The notes under the pieces: generated by a model | Seen by the model: only the letters and a program-made list of their open reading frames with translations | Databases searched by the model: none | Told to the model about the DNA's origin: nothing | Position numbers and translations under genes: made by a program | Assembly: GCA_020445005.1 (NCBI GenBank) | Contig: JAGRHM010000322.1 | Location: 1-8,793 of the forward strand | DNA from: Candidatus Competibacteraceae bacterium | GTDB taxonomy: Bacteria; Pseudomonadota; Gammaproteobacteria; Competibacterales; Competibacteraceae | Direction of reading: 5' to 3' | DNA: 8,793 nucleotides | Shown here: one piece after another, positions 1 through 5,375 of the stretch | How the letters are laid out: each line of letters opens with the position of its first letter | Position numbering within the stretch: the first letter of the stretch is position 1

Positions 1-50
1 AGAGTTTCAATACAGCTTCTTAGACCCTCAAGCCAGGTTTACTTTCCTAG

Positions 51-80
51 AAAAAAAAGCCCCGCCGCTTGCGGCGGGGT
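51..80 (-). terminator. Rho-independent terminator of degP
   Basis: Read on the minus strand, a perfect GC-only 9-bp stem (60-68 paired with 71-79) is followed by eight consecutive T (complement of A51-58). It starts 51 bases after the degP stop codon and has the textbook order of stem then U-run for that strand. On the plus strand only a weak TTCTTT follows, so any activity in the other direction would be poor. The stem core is the same as the REP-like hairpin at 2144-2165 apart from one exchanged base pair. Confidence 0.9.
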
Positions 81-130
81 TCTTTACACAAGATTTCTTC
101 CAGCCGCCTTGATGCGATTCCTGATGGTGT

Positions 131-1594
131 TTAACCGGCTTGTGCAGGGTTGGTTGGAACCTCCAGGGCCAAGTACAGCGATCCGCCTTCGCGTTTCACC
201 AGCAAGGGCACGCGCTTACCGACCGGCAGTTGTTTCACCAATTGCTGAAGATGCGCGGCGTTTTCAATCGGCTGACGGTTCAGACTGAGCAGAATGTCGC
301 CTGGCCGCACCCCCGCTTCCGCCGCGATCCCTGGTCCCACCTGCTGTACCTGTGCGCCTTTCTCACCATTCGGTAGATCAGCAACCAGCACATTCAGACG
401 CGGCGAACCGCCATTGGCAGCATCATTCATGGCCAGTTCCTTTTGCTTCGGGTCCGGCAATTTGCCGAAGGTGACCGCGATATCCTGTTGCTTGCCATCA
501 CGAATCACCGTCAATTTCTTGGTCGCGCCGGGTTTGGTCGAACCCACTAATGGTGGCAAGTCAGCGCTGTCGATGATCGATTTCCCGGCGTAGGCGGTGA
601 TCACATCACCCGGTTGAAGTCCCGCCTTGGCTGCTGGACTGTCTGCGTTCACCGCTGATACTAGCGCGCCGCGCGGTTGATCCAGATTAAACGATCTTGC
701 TAAATCTTGCGTGACCTCTTGCAAGGTAATGCCCAGCCAACCCCGGGTGACATGGCCATCTGCTTTGAGTTGCGCCACGACATCCATCGCGACATCCGCC
801 GGGATGGCGAACGATAGTCCCATGTAACCGCCGCTGCGGCTGAAAATCTGTGAATTGATGCCCACCACCTGGCCGGTCAGATCAAACAGTGGTCCGCCGG
901 AATTACCGGGATTGATCGGCACATCGGTCTGAATGAACGGTACATAGGTATCATTCGGTAATGACCGACCCAAAGCGCTGACGATACCCTTGGTCGCGGT
1001 GTGCTCCAACCCGAACGGCGCGCCGATCGCGAACACCCATTGTCCAACCTTCAAGTTATCGGGACTTCCCATCGTTACCGTCGGTAATCCGGTCGCGTCA
1101 ATCTTGAGTAGCGCAATGTCCGAATTGGGATCGCTACCAATGACCTTGGCCGGAAATTCGCGCTTGTCGCTCAGTCTAACCGTCACTTGATCTGCACTAT
1201 TTACTACATGATCATTGGTGATGAGATAGCCATCGCTGGATATGATGAAACCGGAGCCCATACCCTGCATGGGGCGACTCTTGCCGCTGGGTGGAAAAGG
1301 CGGCATCGGGAACTGCTTGAAAAACGGCGCAAACGGATTGCTATCGTCATTCAAATCCGGCATCCCTCGCCGGCTCATAGTGGACTGATCCTTGCCGGTC
1401 ACCGTGATATTTACGACCGCCGCCGCATTCTTTTCAACCAGCGCGCTGAAATCCGGAACAGTCATTTCCACCCGGACCGGCGACGATGGCTCGAAGGCGA
1501 AGGCCGGGGAGAAGTTGCTGACGATCAACGCCACACTGCCGGTCGTCAGCGCAACAGCGAGCGCGAGTTTTCTGACTTTGCTGGAAAGTTGCAT
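131..1594 (-). CDS. degP: DegP/MucD-type periplasmic serine endoprotease (Do family, two PDZ domains)
   Basis: Predicted periplasmic protease and chaperone that degrades or holds misfolded envelope proteins (HtrA family, S1C). The 487-residue product has a signal peptide: basic start (KVRK, 6-9), hydrophobic stretch 10-27, likely cleavage after AFA at 31-33. The trypsin-like domain follows with the triad His129 (TNDHV), Asp159 (NSDIALLKID) and Ser232 (GNSGGP). PDZ1 lies at about 285-380 and PDZ2 at about 397-480. Between the signal peptide and the catalytic core is a Phe/Pro-rich loop (86-102), in the place of the LA loop of DegP. The start is set at ATG 1592-1594 because GAGGA sits 7 bases upstream and the signal peptide begins directly; a start 17 codons earlier would add a tail before it and has no such site. 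Length fits DegP, DegQ or MucD. It stands alone on its strand, with its own terminator. Whether it is closer to DegP or MucD needs a phylogeny. Confidence 0.95.
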   Translation of the reverse strand: MQLSSKVRKLALAVALTTGSVALIVSNFSPAFAFEPSSPVRVEMTVPDFSALVEKNAAAVVNITVTGKDQSTMSRRGMPDLNDDSNPFAPFFKQFPMPPFPPSGKSRPMQGMGSGFIISSDGYLITNDHVVNSADQVTVRLSDKREFPAKVIGSDPNSDIALLKIDATGLPTVTMGSPDNLKVGQWVFAIGAPFGLEHTATKGIVSALGRSLPNDTYVPFIQTDVPINPGNSGGPLFDLTGQVVGINSQIFSRSGGYMGLSFAIPADVAMDVVAQLKADGHVTRGWLGITLQEVTQDLARSFNLDQPRGALVSAVNADSPAAKAGLQPGDVITAYAGKSIIDSADLPPLVGSTKPGATKKLTVIRDGKQQDIAVTFGKLPDPKQKELAMNDAANGGSPRLNVLVADLPNGEKGAQVQQVGPGIAAEAGVRPGDILLSLNRQPIENAAHLQQLVKQLPVGKRVPLLVKREGGSLYLALEVPTNPAQAG

Positions 1595-1790
1595 GGTTGT
1601 ATCCTCTTGCCCTATAAAGTGAATGATTAACATGACCGGAAACAATCCGGCTTCTTCGATACGCGATTGTGTACAGCCATGCTTAAGGGAATCTTAAGAT
1701 CCGCGATGCAGTAGTGTTCTGGACTTGGAGTTTATATAATACCTTATCGAAATTTGATTGAAAATCTATAATTTTATAAGGAGTCTCAAA
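1595..1790. other. Intergenic region between degP and the insA remnant
   Basis: This divergent space contains no gene that I can support. It holds a small hairpin (CCGGA 1636-1640 with TCCGG 1646-1650) in the probable degP leader and two CTTAAG palindromes (1682-1687 and 1693-1698) spaced 11 bases apart. From 1711 on (GTAGTGTTCTGGACTTGG) the sequence becomes AT-rich and probably belongs to the left end of the IS1-family element whose insA starts at 1791, but I cannot see the second end to confirm the terminal repeat. No convincing sigma-70 promoter for degP could be picked out. Confidence 0.5.
1602..1607 (-). promoter_or_regulatory. Shine-Dalgarno site that fixes the degP start
   Basis: AGAGGA on the minus strand lies 7 bases before ATG 1592-1594. 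It supports the shorter 487-residue reading over the longer open frame that begins at 1645. Confidence 0.75.
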
Positions 1791-1982
1791 ATGGTTTTAA
1801 TTCCTGTTCTTTGCCCAGCGTGTGGTCATGATCAAATCTCAAAACGTGGAAAAACAGCGAACGATAAACAACGCTACCTTTGTCAAAACACGGAGTGCCC
1901 TGTGAGTTCATTTATTCTAGACTATGGTTAGAATGGATATTTACCTGACGTAAAGAGGCAAATTGTTGATATGGCGATCAAT
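1791..1982 (+). pseudogene. insA: 5' remnant of IS1-family transposase gene insA
   Basis: A good start (AAGGAG 7 bases before ATG 1791) opens a 46-codon frame ending in TAG 1929-1931. The protein has the InsA zinc-finger layout: CPACG at 8-12, then GKT, QRYLC at 27-31 and a further Cys at 36. Reading straight through the TAG, the same frame continues with NGYLPDVKRQIVDMAIN, which matches the start of the InsA helix-turn-helix part (the 'KIIDMAMN' segment in E. coli IS1 InsA). After 1982 the match stops and a REP-like hairpin begins. The gene is therefore broken by an in-frame stop and a 3' truncation; insB is absent. Family assignment rests on remembered InsA motifs. Only a dead fragment remains. 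Confidence 0.75.
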
Positions 1983-1993
1983 CTCTGGAGGGT

Positions 1994-2027
1994 CTGATTC
2001 CCCGCAGCTTGCTGCGTCACGAATCAG
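1994..2027. repeat. REP-like imperfect palindrome, degenerate copy
   Basis: An outer 7-bp stem (CTGATTC 1994-2000 with GAATCAG 2021-2027) encloses an inner 6-bp stem (CGCAGC 2003-2008 with GCTGCG 2011-2016) and a TT loop. The left arm keeps the CCCCGCAGC of the copy at 2144-2165, but the right arm has TCAC in place of GGG. It sits exactly where the insA match ends. Confidence 0.7.
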
Positions 2028-2070
2028 GTATCCGTGTTTTTTGGTCGTAACTTACTATAAGAATAAAGAT

Positions 2071-2142
2071 ATTAAGAAAGAGACGACCTTTGGATTGATG
2101 TTATCCTTGATTACAGCAACTGCCTTTGGGAGTGCAGCCAAA
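2071..2142 (+). other. Signal-peptide-like relic without a usable start
   Basis: In the frame that starts with ATT 2071 the translation is a short basic head (KKE), a hydrophobic run (FGLMLSLITATAFG) and an AFGSAA end, which has the shape of a Sec signal peptide. The expected first codon is ATT rather than ATG, there is no clear ribosome site, and the frame runs directly into the REP-like hairpin and a TAG at 2173-2175. The longer open frame from 1963 is explained by the repeats and is unlikely to be a gene. I read this as the 5' stub of a lost secreted-protein gene, with low certainty. Confidence 0.25.
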
Positions 2143-2143
2143 T

Positions 2144-2165
2144 ACCCCGCAGCTTGCTGCGGGGT
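2144..2165. repeat. REP-like perfect palindrome
   Basis: CCCCGCAGC (2145-2153), TT, GCTGCGGGG (2156-2164), extended by an A-T pair at 2144/2165: a 10-bp perfect stem. There is no U-run on either side, so it is not a standard intrinsic terminator. A degenerate copy lies 150 bases upstream and a variant forms the degP terminator. Repeats of this kind are often moved by REP-associated tyrosine transposases (RAYT), but no such gene is in this window. Confidence 0.8.
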
Positions 2166-2228
2166 CGTTTATTAGAAAAAATTCTTTTATTACAGTACAC
2201 AAGAAGTTGAATAGTGCTGGTATACCGC

Positions 2229-2393
2229 TTAGCGTACATTTACGGATGAATCTTTGCAGTACCCTAAGTACTGGCATCTGTTCTGCGTGACCATGATCAG
2301 GGTAAAGGAAACGATCACTGCAATGATGAGAGGCATCAAGATCAGGCCGATGTTTAGTTTCGCCCGCAGGGATAGACGATTGAGCAGACGCAT
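2229..2393 (-). pseudogene. N-terminal fragment of a membrane sensor (histidine kinase or chemoreceptor type)
   Basis: On the minus strand ATG 2391-2393 opens MRLLNRLSLRAKLN followed by one strong membrane helix (IGLILMPLIIAVIVSFTLIM). This is the usual start of sensor kinases and methyl-accepting proteins: a short basic cytoplasmic leader, then TM1. Codon choice is GC-rich as in real genes here. After about residue 38 the similarity in style ends, the sequence turns into an unrelated Cys-rich tail and stops at 2229-2231. A full protein of this kind would have several hundred residues. I infer a gene truncated by deletion or by insertion of the repeat-rich segment to its left. The exact family cannot be told from TM1 alone. 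Confidence 0.5.
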
Positions 2394-2667
2394 TGTCAGA
2401 CCCCACAACATTCAAGTCAGCCGCTCCCAATGATCGTTGGGCAAGGGCATCGGAGAATAGTGGGCCAGCCGTGTTAAATTTAGATGGGCGCAAGGCAAAA
2501 ATTGGGAAGATCATAGCCGAATCAACACGTATGCGAAGTGAATAAAATGTATTCGCTTAAGCCTGAATTCTGATTATGATCGGCTGCACAATTGCGTCGC
2601 GCGCCCGGTAAGCCCAAGCCGTAGGGTGCACTCCAACTACACGAAACCTCAAGGAATTTTGTCGATT
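2394..2667. other. Intergenic region upstream of the ECF transporter operon
   Basis: There is no recognisable gene here. It contains an inverted repeat CCCAA/TTGGG (2426-2430 and 2437-2441) and GAATA/TATTC around 2540-2555, and a candidate promoter just before 2581. I searched by eye for the TPP riboswitch signatures often found before thiW (CTGAGA, ACCCT, GAACCTGA, TAAT.CC) and found none. A minus-strand open frame covering most of this stretch has no family features that I recognise. Confidence 0.5.
2552..2580 (+). promoter_or_regulatory. Candidate sigma-70 promoter for thiW and the ECF fusion gene
   Basis: TTCGCT (2552-2557) and TATGAT (2575-2580) are separated by 17 bases. The -10 matches the consensus at five of six positions but the -35 is weak. 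Its position, about 90 bases before the thiW start and downstream of the scar region, suits an operon promoter. Confidence 0.3.
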
Positions 2668-3192
2668 ATGCAATTTCATGCTTCACCCAGAACCCTGGCG
2701 CTGGGGGCGATCCCACCCACTCGCCTGATCGCTTACAGCGTCGCGCTGGCGGCGCTAGCGGTCGCCCTGTCGCCGATCAGCATTCCCATCGGTATCGCCA
2801 AGGTTTCCCCCAGTCAGCACTTCATCAACGTCATCGCCGGAGCGCTGGTCGGTCCCTGGTGGGGGTTGGCGGTAGCCTTGGTCACTTCATTAATCCGCAA
2901 CGCCATCGGTTTGGGTACGCCGCTGGCTTTCCCTGGCAGCGTGTTCGGCGTCGTGCTGGCGGGCTTGGCCTATCGCTATACCCGCAATGCGTATTTCACC
3001 GCCCTGGGTGAAATCATCGGCACCGGCTTGATCGGCGCATCGGTCGGGGCGCTTCTGGTTGCCCCCTACCTGATGGGTAAAGACCTGGCGTTGACCGTGT
3101 TGATTCTGCCCTTCCTGTTGTCCTCGGCGGCGGGCGCAGCGCTGGGCGTCATGGGCCTGGGGATTTTACGGCGGCTCGGTTACCTGCGCTGA
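2668..3192 (+). CDS. thiW: ThiW-type ECF transporter S component (predicted thiazole uptake)
   Basis: Small integral membrane protein of 174 residues, very hydrophobic, about five to six helices. It is the substrate-specific S component of an energy-coupling factor importer. The family signature is clear: SPISIPIG followed by KVSPSQHF (35-52), GPWWGLAVA (62-70), SLIRN (74-78), LAFPGSVFG (86-94) and GEIIGTGLIGA (114-124). ThiW proteins are predicted, mainly from genome context, to bring in hydroxyethylthiazole for thiamine synthesis. I chose ATG 2668 because AAGGA lies 12 bases upstream, a slightly long distance; the GTG at 2626 would add 14 polar residues lacking family character. The ATPase-EcfT fusion starts 5 bases after its stop, so the two are surely co-transcribed and probably translationally coupled. 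No TPP riboswitch is visible upstream. Confidence 0.88.
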   Translation: MQFHASPRTLALGAIPPTRLIAYSVALAALAVALSPISIPIGIAKVSPSQHFINVIAGALVGPWWGLAVALVTSLIRNAIGLGTPLAFPGSVFGVVLAGLAYRYTRNAYFTALGEIIGTGLIGASVGALLVAPYLMGKDLALTVLILPFLLSSAAGAALGVMGLGILRRLGYLR

Positions 3193-3197
3193 GCCCT

Positions 3198-5375
3198 ATG
3201 ACTGAACCGCTTATTGCTTTCCGGGATTTCACCTACCGTTACCCCACTGTTCCAACCCCGGCTCTTCATCATCTGACATTGACTATCGCGGCGGGCGAAT
3301 TCGTGCTGCTGGCCGGGGCCAGCGGTTCCGGTAAATCGACGCTCTGTCGCTTGTTGAATGGCCTGATTCCCCACCTGCACGGCGGCGCATGGCAAGGTCA
3401 GCTCCAGGTTGCCGGCCTCGATCCGCAAAACGTGTCGCCACGTCGGTTGAGCGGCGAGCTCGGATTGCTGTTGCAACGACCGGACGCCCAGTGTTTGGCG
3501 ACCACCGTCGCCCGTGATCTGGCTTTCGGTCCCGCCTGCCAGGGGCTGGATCGACCGACCATCGCCCGACGGACGAATGAGGTCGCAGAACGACTGAATA
3601 TCGCCCATCTGCTGGATCGTTCCCCGCACACCCTGTCCTGTGGCGAGCAACAGCGCGTGGCTCTGGCTGGGGTACTGGCCCTGCAACCGCGCATCCTGGC
3701 GCTAGATGAACCCTTGGCCTTTCTCGATGCTGCCGGGGCCGACCAGTTGCGCGAACGGTTGCGCCATCTACACGAGGCCGGGATGACGATCATCGTCGCC
3801 GAACATCGGCTGAGTGAGCTGACGGGCTTGGCCAGCCGGATGCTAGTACTGCATCAAGGTCGGCTGGTCGCGGACGGGATGCCGGATCAGGTATTCGCCA
3901 GCAACGTTTCCAATTGGGGGCTGGAATCGCCTGAACGCCTGTCAGCGTTACCACCGCCGATCGCCATCCTGCCGGCGCCGGTGATCGAGTGGGAGGGCGT
4001 CGAGTGCATCCGCGAAGAGCGCGCTGTGTTGTGCGGGGCCAGTCTGGCCGTGGCTCCAGGCGAAATCGTGGCCTTGTGCGGCGCGAACGGCGCAGGCAAG
4101 AGTACGCTGCTACGGCACGGCAACGGTCTGTTACGCCCGGCAAGCGGTGAGGTGCGGGTGCTGGGACAACCCATCGGGCGGCGCCCCGTGGCGGAAATGG
4201 CGCGTGACGTCGGCCTGGTCATGCAACAACCCCTGCACATGCTGTTTGCGCCCACCGTGCGGGCTGAATTGGCGGCCGGGCCACAAGTTTTGCAGCGTCA
4301 TGATCCTGACTGGTGCGCGCAATTGAGCGCGCGTTTTGGCCTCGATCCTCTGTTGGAGCGTCCTCCGCACACCCTCAGCGCCGGGGAGCAGCGCCGACTG
4401 GCGATCGCGGCGGTGCTGGCGTCGCGCCCACGGGTGTTGCTGCTGGATGAACCGACCGCCGGCCAAGACGCCGCCGCCCGCGCCACCTTGCGTACTCTGC
4501 TGCAGGAATGCGCCGCCGAGGGCGTGGCCATCGTGATTGCTACACATGATACCCTCTGGGCCAGGTCTATCTGCCAACGCGAGGTCCTTCTCGCCGAAGG
4601 ACAGATTATTGATCCTCACGAAAGCCGAGGTAGCCTGGATGCAACGCGGCGGAATCCAGATTGTCCCGGATGGCGCTGCGCTGCATCCGGGCTACAACCT
4701 TCACTGCATTCGTTACCAGGTTTCGACCCCCGCACCCTGTTGATCGTTTATCTGCTGGGTTGCGGACTGATCCTGCTGGCGATTCGTCCATTGGAATTGT
4801 TGCCGCTGCTGGCGATACCCTTGTTGGGTATTACTCTCGGGAGGCATGGCGCTGCATGGTGGCGGGTCGTGCGCCTGCTGGGGCCGACTCTGCTGCTTTT
4901 TGCGGTGATCGTCGGCTTCGGCAGCAGTCTGGAAGCCGGGATCGGGGCCATATTACGCCTGTTGGCGCTGGTAACCGCTAGCGTGTGGTTCTTCGCCCTG
5001 ACGCCGCCGGAGGAACTTGGTGAAGCCTTGCTGGCCAGCGGCCTGTCGCCCCAGGCAGTGTTCCTGCTGGAAGGAACCTTGCGGTTCGCGCCGACTATGG
5101 CGACGCTGGCGCGCGAGGTGCGCGAAGCGCAGGAAAGTCGAGGCATACGTCTCGATGGATTTTACCTGTTCCGCAACGGCCCAGCCTTGCTTGCTCCCTT
5201 GCTGACCAGCGTGATGCGGTTCGCCGATGACCTGGCGGAAGCCCTGGAAGCGCGCGGTTTCGGTGGCCCGACCCGCACGCCGCTACGGGACTACCGGTTT
5301 CGTGCGCGAGACGGGCTGTTGGCGCTAGGGGCGATGGCAGTCACCATTCTGGCGGTTGCGACAGCGTTTGCTTAG
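3198..5375 (+). CDS. Fused ECF transporter energising module: ATPase-ATPase-EcfT
   Basis: One 725-residue protein carries all energising parts of an ECF importer and would pair with ThiW. First ATPase, about 5-235: Walker A GASGSGKST 40-48, Q93, signature LSCGE 146-150, Walker B ILALDEP 166-172, H203. Second ATPase, about 262-472: Walker A GANGAGKST 295-303, Q343, LSAGE 393-397, Walker B VLLLDEP 413-419, H450. The CbiQ/EcfT part covers about 505-725, with several membrane helices and the two coupling motifs SRG (647-649) and ARG (685-687). All catalytic residues are present. Residues 478-499 are encoded by a dispersed DNA repeat and form the linker. No ATG or GTG in this frame lies between that linker and residue 634, so EcfT can hardly be made separately. 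No Shine-Dalgarno is seen; translation is probably coupled to thiW. Separate EcfA, EcfA' and EcfT genes are the usual state, so the triple fusion is uncommon. Confidence 0.92.
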   Translation: MTEPLIAFRDFTYRYPTVPTPALHHLTLTIAAGEFVLLAGASGSGKSTLCRLLNGLIPHLHGGAWQGQLQVAGLDPQNVSPRRLSGELGLLLQRPDAQCLATTVARDLAFGPACQGLDRPTIARRTNEVAERLNIAHLLDRSPHTLSCGEQQRVALAGVLALQPRILALDEPLAFLDAAGADQLRERLRHLHEAGMTIIVAEHRLSELTGLASRMLVLHQGRLVADGMPDQVFASNVSNWGLESPERLSALPPPIAILPAPVIEWEGVECIREERAVLCGASLAVAPGEIVALCGANGAGKSTLLRHGNGLLRPASGEVRVLGQPIGRRPVAEMARDVGLVMQQPLHMLFAPTVRAELAAGPQVLQRHDPDWCAQLSARFGLDPLLERPPHTLSAGEQRRLAIAAVLASRPRVLLLDEPTAGQDAAARATLRTLLQECAAEGVAIVIATHDTLWARSICQREVLLAEGQIIDPHESRGSLDATRRNPDCPGWRCAASGLQPSLHSLPGFDPRTLLIVYLLGCGLILLAIRPLELLPLLAIPLLGITLGRHGAAWWRVVRLLGPTLLLFAVIVGFGSSLEAGIGAILRLLALVTASVWFFALTPPEELGEALLASGLSPQAVFLLEGTLRFAPTMATLAREVREAQESRGIRLDGFYLFRNGPALLAPLLTSVMRFADDLAEALEARGFGGPTRTPLRDYRFRARDGLLALGAMAVTILAVATAFA
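4630..4695. repeat. 66-bp dispersed palindromic repeat inside the ECF fusion gene
   Basis: The arms 4630-4647 and 4678-4695 are 18-bp inverted repeats with two mismatches, beginning GTAGCC and ending GGCTAC. The unit belongs to a type I recall as a very common intergenic repeat in gammaproteobacteria (GTAGCC.GGATGCA...GCTGCATCCGGGCTAC). Here it is in a coding region, has a length divisible by three, and has no stop in the frame used. It encodes the stretch between the second ATPase and EcfT. Confidence 0.8.

Noticed and set aside
1595..1645. Longer degP start 17 codons upstream
   Set aside because: It adds a non-signal extension before a perfect signal peptide, and the good ribosome site is at 1602-1607, just before the shorter start.
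1660..1740. A sigma-E-like promoter for degP (GAAC ... TCTTAA on the minus strand)
   Set aside because: The spacing between the two boxes is about 14 bases, shorter than usual for sigma-E, and the GAAC box lies in sequence that probably belongs to the IS1-like remnant.
1963..2175. 70-codon plus-strand open frame as a gene
   Set aside because: It begins inside the insA remnant in a different frame and both of its repeat segments are translated REP-like hairpins; no coherent protein results.
2101..2514. 137-codon minus-strand open frame as a gene
   Set aside because: It runs through a REP-like hairpin and over the sensor fragment in another frame, and shows no recognisable domain.
2600..2667. 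TPP riboswitch before thiW
   Set aside because: GGGTGC at 2624-2629 recalls the first TPP helix, but the CTGAGA, GAACCTGA and TAAT.CC elements are missing.
3180..5205. Many long open frames on both strands within the ECF fusion gene
   Set aside because: They are shadows of the GC-rich coding sequence; only the frame 3198-5375 shows ABC and EcfT motifs.
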